This document shows, piece by piece, positions 5,793 to 14,517 of a stretch of 64,000 nt of DNA; within the stretch, counting starts at the first letter, position 1, and every line of letters begins with the position of its first letter. The stretch lies in NCBI GenBank assembly GCA_030054145.1, contig JASGCK010000010.1, positions 1-64,000 of the forward strand, given 5' to 3'. The stretch comes from Cytophagales bacterium. Lineage in GTDB: Bacteria; Pseudomonadota; Gammaproteobacteria; Burkholderiales; Burkholderiaceae_C. The notes beneath the pieces are model-generated. The model searched no databases. It was not told the origin of the DNA and saw only the letters and a list, made by a program, of their open reading frames with translations. The position numbers were made by a program, and so were the translations under genes.

Positions 5793-8600
5793 ATGAATAC
5801 CAACAAACGCCTCGTTCTGGTTGATGGCTCTAGCTATCTTTACCGTGCCTTTCACGCCATGCCCGACCTTCGCGCCGTGGCGGGTGACCCCGCAAGTAGC
5901 CCTACGGGGGCGATACGCGGCATGATTAACATGATGAACTCGCTGCGCAAGGAGCAGGTTTTGAAGGGTGACGATGCGCCCGTTACCTACGGCGTGTGCG
6001 TTTTTGATGCGCCTGGCCCTACGTTCCGCGATGCGCTTTATCCTGAATACAAGGCCACGCGCTCGCGTATGCCTGAGGATTTGCGCAGCCAAATTGCGCC
6101 GATTCACGAGTTGGTTGCGCTCATGGGTTGGAAGGTGCTGACTGTGCCTGATGTTGAGGCTGATGACGTGATTGCTACGCTTGCGGCTATGGCTTCTACC
6201 CACGGCATTGAGGTGATTGTGTCGAGTGGTGACAAGGATTTAAGTCAGCTTGTTAACCAGCACATCACCATCATTGACACCATGAACGGCAAGCGTCGCG
6301 ATGTGGCTGGCGTGACGGCGGAGTTTGGTGTGCCGCCTTCTTTGATGGTGGATTTGCAAACGCTGATTGGTGACGCAGTTGACAATGTGCCTGGCGTGGA
6401 AAAGGTGGGGGCCAAGACGGCGGCGAAGTGGTTGCTGGAGTATGGCTCGCTCGACAATCTAGTCGCTAAGGCGCATGAAATAAAGGGTGTAGCAGGGGAG
6501 AACTTGCGCAAGGCGATGGATTGGTTGCCCAAGGGTCGGGCATTAGTCACCATGAAGCGCGATTGCGATTTAAGCGCACATACGCCCTACGTTGATGGTT
6601 TGCCAGACTTTGATGCGCTGGCTTTGCAAGCTGAAAACACGGAGTTGCTGGCTGGCTTTTATGAAAAATATGGCTTTAAATCTTTGCAAAAAATGGCTGC
6701 AAAGCCGGCCTTCAAACCTAGCGCTGAACTGGATGATTTGTTTGCCGATCATGCGCCCGAGGTGGCGACTCACCTTTGTGCCGAAATGGCTAAGAACTAC
6801 GAAACGATCTTCACGGCCGAGCAACTTAATCGCTGGGTGAATCGCCTGCAAGCCGCGCCAGTCGTGGCTTTGGACACGGAGACTGATTCCATTCACGATA
6901 TGCTGGCGCGGCTTGTGGGCATTAGCTTTGCGGTGCAAGAGGGCGCACAGATGCACGCGGCCTACATTCCGCTGATGCATAACTATCCTGATGCGCCTGC
7001 GCAGTTGCCTATGAATGATGTGCTGGCGGCGCTCAAGCCGTGGCTTGAGGATGCGGCAAAGCCTAAGGTGGGGCAGCACATCAAATATGACCGCCATGTG
7101 TTTGCGACGGCTGGGATTGAGGTCAAAGGTTATGCGCACGACACCATGCTGCAAAGCTATGTGTTGGAAGTCCACAAGGGGCATGGGCTGGAGAGCCTTG
7201 CGGAGCGGCACTTGGGGCGCAAAGGCGTGAGCTTTGAAGACTTGTGCGGCAAAGGCGCGAAGCAGATCACGATTGATCAAGTGGCGATTGAGCGCGTAGC
7301 CACTTACGCCTGCGAAGATGCGGAGATGACGTTGGCGGTACACCATGTGCTGTGGCCGCGCCTTGAGTCCGAGCCTAAGCTGCGTGCGGTCTACGAGCTG
7401 GAGATTGCCTCGTCGGAGGCCTTATTCCGCATGGAGCGCAACGGTGTGCTGATTGATGGCGAGGTGCTTAAAGCGCAAAGCAAAAACTTGGGCGGACGCA
7501 TCATCACGCTAGAGACCCAGGCGCACGCGCTGGCAGGGCAGCCGTTTAATTTGGCGTCGCCTAAGCAAATTGGGGAGATATTTTTTGAAAAACTCGGCTT
7601 GCCGGTGGTTAAAAAAACAGCGACAGGTGCGCCCAGTACCGATGAAGAGGTGTTAGAAAAACTTGCGCTCGACTATCCGCTACCCGCTAAATTGCTGGAG
7701 TTTCGCAGCCTCTCTAAGCTCAAAGGAACCTACACCGACAAGCTGGCAACCCTTGCCAATCCACGCACGGGAAGGGTGCATACGCATTACGGCCAAGCCG
7801 TTGCGGTGACGGGGCGCTTGTCAAGCACCGATCCCAACTTGCAAAACATTCCCGTGCGCACGACTGAGGGGCGCATGGTGCGCGAGGCGTTTATTGCGGC
7901 CTCTGGTAACCAAATTGCCAGTGCGGATTATTCGCAAATCGAGCTGCGCATCATGGCGCATTTGAGTGGTGACGAGAGCCTTTTGGCAGCTTTCCACAAC
8001 GGGCTAGATGTTCACAAAGCCACGGCGGCTGAGGTGTTTGGCGTGGCGGTGGCGGCGGTCAGTAGCGAGCAGCGGCGCTATGCGAAGGTGATTAATTTTG
8101 GTTTGATTTACGGGATGAGTAGCTTTGGACTGGCGCGTAATCTGGGCATCGAGACGAAGGCGGCAGCGGCGTACATCGACCGTTATTTCCAGCGCTACCC
8201 AGGTGTCAAGCGCTACATGGACGAGACGCGCGCGCAGGCCAAAGCCCAAGGCTATGTGGAGACCGTCATGGGGCGCAGGCTCTATCTGCCCGAGATCAAT
8301 TCCCCGAATGGCCCGCGCCGCGCAGGCGCAGAACGCGCCGCCATCAACGCGCCCATGCAAGGCACGGCGGCGGACTTGATTAAGCTGTCCATGTGCGAGG
8401 TGCAGCGCGTGCTCGATAGCGAGAACTGCGCCACCAAACTCATCATGCAAGTCCACGATGAACTGGTGTTTGAAGTGCCCGAGGGCGAGATTGATTGGCT
8501 AAAGAGCGAGATCCCACGCATCATGGCGGGCGTGGCTACGCTCAAAGTGCCGCTGCTAGCGGAGATTGGTGTGGGCAAGAACTGGGATGAGGCGCATTAA
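5793..8600 (+). CDS. polA: DNA polymerase I
   Basis: DNA polymerase I fills gaps and removes RNA primers. The product is about 935 residues, the full family length. The 5'-3' exonuclease domain is N-terminal (SSGDKDLSQLV). The 3'-5' proofreading domain has the DTETD motif near residue 361. Polymerase motifs are A (ADYSQIELR, near 710), B (RRYAKVINFGLIYG) and C (VHDELVFEVP, near 887). The start ATG at 5793 has GGAGG 2 bp upstream; the frame opens earlier with TTG at 5784, but this lacks support. The gene ends in a cluster of hairpin repeats and is convergent with the phoH-like gene. Confidence 0.98.
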   Translation: MNTNKRLVLVDGSSYLYRAFHAMPDLRAVAGDPASSPTGAIRGMINMMNSLRKEQVLKGDDAPVTYGVCVFDAPGPTFRDALYPEYKATRSRMPEDLRSQIAPIHELVALMGWKVLTVPDVEADDVIATLAAMASTHGIEVIVSSGDKDLSQLVNQHITIIDTMNGKRRDVAGVTAEFGVPPSLMVDLQTLIGDAVDNVPGVEKVGAKTAAKWLLEYGSLDNLVAKAHEIKGVAGENLRKAMDWLPKGRALVTMKRDCDLSAHTPYVDGLPDFDALALQAENTELLAGFYEKYGFKSLQKMAAKPAFKPSAELDDLFADHAPEVATHLCAEMAKNYETIFTAEQLNRWVNRLQAAPVVALDTETDSIHDMLARLVGISFAVQEGAQMHAAYIPLMHNYPDAPAQLPMNDVLAALKPWLEDAAKPKVGQHIKYDRHVFATAGIEVKGYAHDTMLQSYVLEVHKGHGLESLAERHLGRKGVSFEDLCGKGAKQITIDQVAIERVATYACEDAEMTLAVHHVLWPRLESEPKLRAVYELEIASSEALFRMERNGVLIDGEVLKAQSKNLGGRIITLETQAHALAGQPFNLASPKQIGEIFFEKLGLPVVKKTATGAPSTDEEVLEKLALDYPLPAKLLEFRSLSKLKGTYTDKLATLANPRTGRVHTHYGQAVAVTGRLSSTDPNLQNIPVRTTEGRMVREAFIAASGNQIASADYSQIELRIMAHLSGDESLLAAFHNGLDVHKATAAEVFGVAVAAVSSEQRRYAKVINFGLIYGMSSFGLARNLGIETKAAAAYIDRYFQRYPGVKRYMDETRAQAKAQGYVETVMGRRLYLPEINSPNGPRRAGAERAAINAPMQGTAADLIKLSMCEVQRVLDSENCATKLIMQVHDELVFEVPEGEIDWLKSEIPRIMAGVATLKVPLLAEIGVGKNWDEAH

Positions 8601-8774
8601 AAACACCAGTCATCCCCGCGAAGGCGGGGATCCACTGCCTTATGGATTCCCGCCTTCGCGGGAATGACATACGTCGATAACTCTACAGAATGACATGCGT
8701 CGATGACTCTACAGAATGACATACGTCGATGACTCTAATTCCCGCCTTCGCGGGAATGACGTGCGTCGATGACT
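8601..8774. repeat. Intergenic palindromic and tandem repeats between polA and the phoH-like gene
   Basis: Three small palindromes occur: ATCCCCGC/GCGGGGAT at 8612-8631, and ATTCCCGC/GCGGGAAT at 8646-8665 and 8738-8757. The same GCCTTCGCGGGAATGAC sequence recurs near 37650. Between and after them is a 26-bp tandem unit, GAATGACATACGTCGATGAC plus CTCTACA-type ending, at 8662, 8688, 8714 and 8754. The last unit covers the stop codon of the phoH-like gene. The hairpins may act as a bidirectional terminator between the two convergent genes. Confidence 0.85.
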
Positions 8775-10508
8775 CTACAAAACCTCGCTCGCGTGATCTG
8801 CCAGCCGTGAGCGTTCGCCGCGTGCCAGGGTGATATGCCCGCTGTGCGACCAGCCTTTGAACTTATCGACGATGTAGGTCAGGCCGCAAGAGCCTTCGGT
8901 CAGATACGGCGTGTCGATTTGGGCTAGGTTGCCCATCAGCACAATCTTCGTGCCAGGCCCTGCGCGGGTGACCAGCGTTTTGATTTGTTTGGGCGTGAGG
9001 TTTTGTGCCTCGTCGATGATGAGGTATTTGTTTAAGAACGTGCGACCGCGCATGAAGTTCATGCTTTTGATTTTGATGCGGCTACGGATTAAGTCTTGCG
9101 TGGCGGCGCGTCCCCATTCGCCTGCGCTGGTGTCGTTTTTGGCGAGCACCTCTAGGTTGTCGTCTAGCGCCCCCATCCACGGGCCCATTTTTTCTTCTTC
9201 GGTGCCTGGCAAAAAGCCAATGTCTTCGCCTACGCTGACCGTGGCGCGAGTGACGATGATCTCTGAGTAGCGGCGTTCATCCAATACCTGCGAGAGTCCG
9301 CTGGATAAGGCGAGCAGCGTTTTTCCTGTGCCTGCTGTGCCGGCCAGTGTGACCAAATCGACGTCGGGATCCATCAGCAAATTCATGGCGAAGTTTTGTT
9401 CGCGGTTGCGTGCGTTAACGCCCCACACGGCGTGCTTGATATGTTGATAATCCTTCAGCGTTTTGAGTGTGGCGCTATCGCCGCGCAACTCCGTTACGCG
9501 CAGGTACAAGGGCGGCTCGCCCGCTTGTTCGTAGTACAGGCATTCGTTGATGCGCCAATCTTGCGTTTGTTTGCCCTTTACTCGGTAAAGCGTGTGACCG
9601 CCTTGCGTCCAGCTCTCAAGTTGCTTGCTTTGCTTGGTCCAAAAATCGGCGGGCAGGGCGGACGCGCCAGCGTACAGCACATCGCCGTCTTCTAGTACTT
9701 TGTCGTTTTGATAGTCTTCTGCGGACAAGCCAAGCGCATTGGCCTTGATGCGCATATTGATGTCTTTGGAGACCAGTACCACTTCGCGGGGCTTATTGGA
9801 CTTGGCTTCCAGGGCTTTGAGCGAATGGACAACTGCCAAAATTTGATTGTCCGCTTTGCCTTGCGGCAAGCTCATGGGCAGATCGGCGACGACCAACGAA
9901 GTTTGAAAAAATAGTTTGCCTGTTGCTGCGCTGTGTCCTGTGGCATTGAGTGCAACACCCGCCGTCATTTTGTCCATGGTGGCTTGGTTGTTGGCAGCGC
10001 CAGCTAAGCTGAGCAAACTATCCAGCCAGCGACTAGTTTGGCGGGCGTTGCGAGCAACTTCCGTCATGCCTTTTTTGTGCGAGTCCAGCTCCTCAAGCAC
10101 CACCATAGGCAAGTACACGTCGTGCTCTTCAAAGCGAAAGAGGCACATGGGGTCGTGCATTAAAACATTGGTATCCAGCACAAACAAACGCTTGGGACCT
10201 GTGCGTTTGGGTTTTGATTTGGCGGCGGGCATCAACCGTTCGGGCTGAGCTTGGCGAAGCTTGGGATGAGGTGCCTGCACTGGGGCGGGCTCCGTGCGAG
10301 CGGGGCTGTCGTTTTGAATGGGGCTGTCGTTTTGCGCGGGATATTGCGCGGGATATTGAGCGGGATAGTTAGCCGTTGTGGATGGGGCTAAATCGAATGT
10401 GCGCTCAGAAGTAGCGAGCTTGGCGAGTTTGGTGACTTTGGTGACTTGGGTAACTAGTGCTGAGAGCTTAGCCCCCGATTTTGGTTTTGGAGGCGGGGGC
10501 AGTGGCAT
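8775..10508 (-). CDS. PIN domain and PhoH-type ATPase fusion protein
   Basis: A 577-residue protein with an N-terminal PIN nuclease domain (RLFVLDTNVLMHDPMCLFRF near residue 107) and a C-terminal PhoH-like P-loop ATPase (LAGTAGTGKTLLAL near 391, Walker B YLIIDEAQNL). This architecture is common in PhoH-family proteins thought to act in RNA metabolism. The first 100 residues are low-complexity, with YPAQ and NDSP short repeats. They also include one copy of a dispersed 25-bp repeat at 10236-10260 (read as LRQAQPERL). The stop codon lies in a 26-bp tandem repeat. The start is uncertain because of the weakly conserved N terminus. Confidence 0.93.
   Translation of the reverse strand: MPLPPPPKPKSGAKLSALVTQVTKVTKLAKLATSERTFDLAPSTTANYPAQYPAQYPAQNDSPIQNDSPARTEPAPVQAPHPKLRQAQPERLMPAAKSKPKRTGPKRLFVLDTNVLMHDPMCLFRFEEHDVYLPMVVLEELDSHKKGMTEVARNARQTSRWLDSLLSLAGAANNQATMDKMTAGVALNATGHSAATGKLFFQTSLVVADLPMSLPQGKADNQILAVVHSLKALEAKSNKPREVVLVSKDINMRIKANALGLSAEDYQNDKVLEDGDVLYAGASALPADFWTKQSKQLESWTQGGHTLYRVKGKQTQDWRINECLYYEQAGEPPLYLRVTELRGDSATLKTLKDYQHIKHAVWGVNARNREQNFAMNLLMDPDVDLVTLAGTAGTGKTLLALSSGLSQVLDERRYSEIIVTRATVSVGEDIGFLPGTEEEKMGPWMGALDDNLEVLAKNDTSAGEWGRAATQDLIRSRIKIKSMNFMRGRTFLNKYLIIDEAQNLTPKQIKTLVTRAGPGTKIVLMGNLAQIDTPYLTEGSCGLTYIVDKFKGWSHSGHITLARGERSRLADHASEVL
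10236..10260 (-). repeat. Dispersed repeat inserted in frame in the phoH-like gene
   Basis: On the minus strand this copy begins GCTTCGCCAAGCTCAG and ends CGAACGG, the family seen again in the ABC-F, thrC and lpdA genes. It encodes LRQAQPERL in the low-complexity linker before the PIN domain. Confidence 0.75.
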
Positions 10509-10525
10509 AGGGGTTCCAGTGAAAA

Positions 10526-11047
10526 TTACTCTTCTACAACTTCAACTTCTTGGATTAGTTTTGCGGCGGCTTTTTCAGTTTTCTTCAGCGCCTTAACCGC
10601 TTTCAAAACTTCATCCACATGACCCGGAACTTTCAGTCCGCGCCACTCGGCTCGCAAAAGACCATCAGAGCCGATTAAAAAAGTGCTGCGCTCAATGCCT
10701 TTTACTTTTTTACCGTACATGATTTTGTTTTTCACCACGCCAAAGAGGTGGCACATTTTTTCTTCGGTATCAGCAATCAGCTCAAAGGGCAGCTCCAACT
10801 TGGCGCGGAACTCGTTATGCGATTTCATGTTGTCGCGTGATACACCCAAAACGGTTGCGCCCGTTTTAATGAAATCTTTGTATTTATCACGAAACTCCAT
10901 CGCTTCAGTCGTGCAGCCAGGCGTGTTGTCTTTGGGGTAGAAATACAAGACAACAATTTTCCCAAGGTGGGAAACGTTAGAGAGCTCTACGCCGTTGGTG
11001 CCGATGGCTTCAAATTCTGGAATTTTTTTGTTTAAATTAACAGCCAT
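10526..11047 (-). CDS. bcp: Thiol peroxidase, peroxiredoxin of the Bcp/PrxQ type
   Basis: A thioredoxin-fold peroxidase that reduces hydrogen peroxide and organic peroxides. The 173-residue protein has the peroxidatic cysteine at residue 45 in NTPGCTTEAMEF, with FYPKD just before it. The Cys five residues later found in many PrxQ proteins is absent, so it may work as a 1-Cys enzyme or use the Cys in EKMCHLFG. The C-terminal tail is Lys/Glu-rich (KALKKTEKAAAK, then EVEVVEE) and somewhat longer than usual. It lies 17 bp from the phoH-like gene in the same orientation. Confidence 0.93.
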   Translation of the reverse strand: MAVNLNKKIPEFEAIGTNGVELSNVSHLGKIVVLYFYPKDNTPGCTTEAMEFRDKYKDFIKTGATVLGVSRDNMKSHNEFRAKLELPFELIADTEEKMCHLFGVVKNKIMYGKKVKGIERSTFLIGSDGLLRAEWRGLKVPGHVDEVLKAVKALKKTEKAAAKLIQEVEVVEE

Positions 11048-11146
11048 TTTGGGAATCTTCTTATTAACAGTAGCAGTAGCACGGGTGCGCGAACAACCGC
11101 CTATTTTAACCGTTATTGTTGGTTCGCTGTCAGCTTTATTAAAGGC

Positions 11147-13165
11147 TTATTCAAGGGTTTCCCCGAGGTTTAGCCATTCCACTTCGCGTTTTTCAAGGGT
11201 TTCGAGGACGGATTTGAGCCGTTGGCTCATCTCGTTGATTTGTTTGGCATCGGTTGCCGTGGCAATGGCGGTCTCAAGCGCCGTTTTTTCGGCCTCTAAT
11301 TGAGCTATATCGACCTCAACTTTGCCAAGCGCTTTACGTATTTGATCAAGTTTTGCCTTGCTATAGGTCACGGCTGGCTTCGCTGCGGCGATCACAGCTT
11401 CGGCTTGCACGGCCTCGGCTTGTACGGCTTGCACGGCTTTTTTGGCGCTTTGCTGGCGCTGCTGCCGCGCCTCTTTGGCCTGTTCCAGTAAATAGACTTG
11501 GTAGTCGTCAAGGTCGCCATCAAAGGGCACAACTGCGCCTTTGGCGACCAGCCAAAACTCATCGCACACCGAGCGCAGTAGCGAGCGGTCATGGCTGACC
11601 AGCATCACCGTGCCTTCAAATTCGTTGAGAGCCACAGCCAGCGCCTCGCGCGTGGCCAAGTCTAGGTGGTTGGTTGGCTCATCCAGCAGCAAGAGATTGG
11701 GGCGTTGCCAGACGATCATGGCAAGCACTAGCCGCGCTTTTTCGCCGCCACTCATACTGCCTACTTTTTGCTTCACTTGCTCGCCCGTAAAGTTGAACGA
11801 GCCAAGATAAGCGCGGTGATCTTGCTCGCGCGTGCTTTGTCCTGAGAGCGTTCCAGCCGCCGTCATGCGTCGCACCATATTGCTCATGTGATCAAGCGGG
11901 TTGTCCTGCTCCACCAGCACGTCCAACTCTTGCTGCGCGAAGTAGCCAATATTGAGACCACGCCCTTCCAGCACCTCGCCGCCCAAGGCCTTTATTTCGC
12001 GAGCAATCGTTTTGACGACGGTCGATTTACCTTGTCCGTTCGCGCCCAAAATGCCGATGCGCTCGCCTGCAAGCACCGATTTATTGACGTTGCGAACAAT
12101 GACTTTGTTTTCCGTGCGTGTTGAGTCTGTCGAGGCGCGCCCTTCGACCCGCTCAGGCTGAACGGTAGAGGTCACGACGTGGTAACCAAACTCGCCGCCG
12201 CTAATCGTCAGCATCGGGTTGGGTAAATTCGCAGGTTCTTTAAATTCAAACGTGAACTCTGCCTCTGCCAACAGTGGCCCGACTTTCTCCATGCGCTCCA
12301 GTGCCTTGACGCGGCTTTGTGCCTGCTTGGCCTTGCTGGCTTTGGCTTTAAAGCGATCAATAAACTTTTGCAGATGCGCAATTTTGTCTTGTTGCTTGGA
12401 GTACGCCGTGGCTTGCAGCGCCGCTGCTGCCGCTCGCAAATCTTCAAATTGTGAGTAGTTGCCGCCGTAGCGCGTGAGCTTGGCAAGCTCGATGTGCAGC
12501 GTGACTTTGGTGACGGCATCCAAAAATTCGCGGTCATGGCTAATGACGATCATCGTGCCTTCGTACTTCGCCAGCCAAGCCTCCAGCCACACCAGCGCGT
12601 CCAAGTCCAAGTGATTGGTGGGCTCGTCAAGTAGCAGCAAATCTGACGGGCACATCAGCGCCCGCGCCAGTTGGAGACGCATTCGCCAGCCACCTGAAAA
12701 GCTATTCACGGGCTGATCTAGCTCTTGCACGGTAAAGCCCAGACCTTGGATGAGTGTCTGCGCCCGCGACGCGGCATCGTGTCCGCCCGCGTCTTCCCAA
12801 TGGGCGTAGGCCTCGGCGAACTGCTCGCCAAAACCGTCTCTGTCCATGTTGGGGTCGTTCTCCAGTGCGGTCAGCGCGATACGCGCTTTTTCTAAGCGCA
12901 CATCGCCAGCTAGCACAAAGTCGGTTGCCGACTCAGATGTTTCGGGCATATGTTGCGCAACGGTGGCCACTTGCCATGCGGTTGGAATCCAATACTCGCC
13001 GCTGTCCTCAGCCAGCTCCCCCAGCATGAGTGCAAATAGCGAGGATTTGCCAGCGCCGTTGCGTCCTACTAAGCCGACTTTTTCGCCAGGTTGAATGATC
13101 GCAGAGGCCTCGGACAGAACAACTTTGGTGCCGCGACGTAGCGTAATTTTTTGGAGAGAGATCAT
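11147..13165 (-). CDS. ABC-F family ATPase (YheS/Uup-like)
   Basis: A soluble tandem ATPase of 672 residues without membrane segments; ABC-F proteins act on the ribosome. Nucleotide-binding domain 1 has Walker A GLVGRNGAGKSSL and signature SGGWRMRL with LLLDEPTNHLD. Domain 2 has GILGANGQGKSTV, SGGEKARLVLA and LLLDEPTNHLD. A coiled C-terminal extension rich in Ala, Gln and Glu follows. Domain 2 is preceded by an inserted stretch (VQPERVEGRASTDSTRTE) encoded by a dispersed repeat at 12121-12168. The protein resembles YheS more than EttA in layout, but the subfamily is not certain. Confidence 0.94.
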   Translation of the reverse strand: MISLQKITLRRGTKVVLSEASAIIQPGEKVGLVGRNGAGKSSLFALMLGELAEDSGEYWIPTAWQVATVAQHMPETSESATDFVLAGDVRLEKARIALTALENDPNMDRDGFGEQFAEAYAHWEDAGGHDAASRAQTLIQGLGFTVQELDQPVNSFSGGWRMRLQLARALMCPSDLLLLDEPTNHLDLDALVWLEAWLAKYEGTMIVISHDREFLDAVTKVTLHIELAKLTRYGGNYSQFEDLRAAAAALQATAYSKQQDKIAHLQKFIDRFKAKASKAKQAQSRVKALERMEKVGPLLAEAEFTFEFKEPANLPNPMLTISGGEFGYHVVTSTVQPERVEGRASTDSTRTENKVIVRNVNKSVLAGERIGILGANGQGKSTVVKTIAREIKALGGEVLEGRGLNIGYFAQQELDVLVEQDNPLDHMSNMVRRMTAAGTLSGQSTREQDHRAYLGSFNFTGEQVKQKVGSMSGGEKARLVLAMIVWQRPNLLLLDEPTNHLDLATREALAVALNEFEGTVMLVSHDRSLLRSVCDEFWLVAKGAVVPFDGDLDDYQVYLLEQAKEARQQRQQSAKKAVQAVQAEAVQAEAVIAAAKPAVTYSKAKLDQIRKALGKVEVDIAQLEAEKTALETAIATATDAKQINEMSQRLKSVLETLEKREVEWLNLGETLE
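12121..12168 (-). repeat. Dispersed repeat inserted in frame in the ABC-F gene
   Basis: One full copy (12140-12168, plus-strand reading CCCTTCGACCCGCTCAGG ending TGAACGG) and a partial neighbour (TGTCGAGGCGCG) lie between the strand preceding the second ATPase domain and its Walker A region. They add about 16 residues that are not part of the normal ABC-F fold. Confidence 0.75.
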
Positions 13166-13183
13166 TCAGAAAAATAAAAAAGA

Positions 13184-13591
13184 TTATCGCTTTGTGGCCG
13201 GCATACGCGACAGCGTATCGGCGCGGTTGGTCATGGCTGCCGCATAGTTGGGGTCAATCGCAAGCGCTTTGTCGAAGCAGCTTATCGCTCCCGCGAAGTC
13301 TTGCAGATCGTCTAGCACTTGCCCCAAATTGTTATAGGCGCGGTGATTGTGCGGTTCAAGCGCTAATATTTTTTTAAACAGCGACACCGCGAGATGCCGT
13401 CTTTCTGTTTGTGCATAGACGATGCCCAGCAGTTGCAGCGCGTCGGTGTAGTTGGGATCAAGGGCGAGCGCTGCGTCAAGTTGCTTGGCAGCATTGTGGA
13501 AGTCATTGCTGTTATAGAGTGCGCGAGCTTGCTCAAAATGAGGCTGCGCTTTTTGTTGTGCTTGACGCACCCAAATTTCAGATGGTTTCAT
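13184..13591 (-). CDS. Small tetratricopeptide-repeat protein
   Basis: A 135-residue protein made mostly of three TPR units, with signature positions in AAKQLDAALALDPNYTDALQ, AVSLFKKILALEPHNHRAYN and AISCFDKALAIDPNYAAAMT. No signal peptide is evident. TPR proteins act as protein-binding scaffolds; the partner is unknown. The start overlaps the 3' end of prmB by 14 bp and the gene lies 18 bp before the ABC-F gene, so the three may be co-transcribed. Confidence 0.85.
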   Translation of the reverse strand: MKPSEIWVRQAQQKAQPHFEQARALYNSNDFHNAAKQLDAALALDPNYTDALQLLGIVYAQTERRHLAVSLFKKILALEPHNHRAYNNLGQVLDDLQDFAGAISCFDKALAIDPNYAAAMTNRADTLSRMPATKR

Positions 13592-14471
13592 GTTGGTAGA
13601 GCCTTAGCATTTCTGTCGTGATCAATAAAACGTGATTGTCGCCTGCGCTGGTGTCTAACCAAAAAACAGGCAAGTCGGGGAAGGCTTTGCAGAAGTTTTT
13701 TTGCTCGTTGCCGATTTCTAAAACGAGCACCCCTTCGGAGGTCAAGTGGGACGCGGCTTGCGCGAGCAAAGCCCTTGTGAAGTCCATTCCGTCTGCCCCG
13801 CTGGCAAGTGCCATGTTGGGTTCTGCCAAATATTCGGGCGGTAACGCTGCCATGCTTTGCGCGTTCACGTAGGGCGGGTTGCACAGGATGAGATCGAACA
13901 GGCCGGGCACATGGGATAAGCCATCCGATTGCATGAGCGTGATTCGCGCAGCTAAATCGTGCTTGTCTAGATTGATGCGCGCCACAGCCAGCGCGTCCTC
14001 TGAGAGATCGCTCGCTACAACGGACACATCGGGATAAGCCATTGCAGCGAGTACCGCGAGTGAGCCATTGCCTGTACACAGATCAAGCACGCGCCGCGTT
14101 TGGTCTGACAGCCAAGCGTCGATAGAGCCGTCCGCGATGACTTCGGCAATCAGCGAGCGCGGAACAATCACCCGCTCATCCACATAAAACGGCACGCCTT
14201 GCAGCCATGCTTCGCGCGTTAAATAGGCGGCAGGTTTTCGCGTTGTGATGCGCTGGGTGATGATGTCAATAACGGCAGCTTCATCAAGCGCAGAAACCGG
14301 CGCATCAGCAACGGCATCGAGATCATCAATCGGTAACTGCATGGCCCACAGCGCCAGCCATACGGCTTCGTCAAAAGCGCTCAATGTGCCGTGACCGAAG
14401 GAAACCCCAGCATCGGTGAGGCGAGCGGCTTGTTGGTGGATGAGGGAGAGAAGGGTGTGGGGTCTGAGCAT
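13578..14471 (-). CDS. prmB: 50S ribosomal protein L3 glutamine methyltransferase
   Basis: A SAM-dependent methyltransferase that modifies a glutamine of ribosomal protein L3. The 297-residue protein has the catalytic NPPYV motif near residue 191, the SAM-binding VLDLCTGNGSLAVLAA region and an N-terminal helical domain. The sequence after NPPYV (NAQSMAALPPEYLAEPNMAL) is PrmB-like rather than PrmC-like. It is divergent from relA, with 46 bp between the starts. Confidence 0.9.
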   Translation of the reverse strand: MLRPHTLLSLIHQQAARLTDAGVSFGHGTLSAFDEAVWLALWAMQLPIDDLDAVADAPVSALDEAAVIDIITQRITTRKPAAYLTREAWLQGVPFYVDERVIVPRSLIAEVIADGSIDAWLSDQTRRVLDLCTGNGSLAVLAAMAYPDVSVVASDLSEDALAVARINLDKHDLAARITLMQSDGLSHVPGLFDLILCNPPYVNAQSMAALPPEYLAEPNMALASGADGMDFTRALLAQAASHLTSEGVLVLEIGNEQKNFCKAFPDLPVFWLDTSAGDNHVLLITTEMLRLYQHETI

Positions 14472-14517
14472 GGCAATCGCTGAAATTATAGAGGTCGCTC
14501 AGATCAGATGAGTCGGT

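Noticed and set aside
8612..8757. The polA-downstream palindromes as a small CRISPR
   Set aside because: Spacing is irregular and the intervening sequence is itself repeated.
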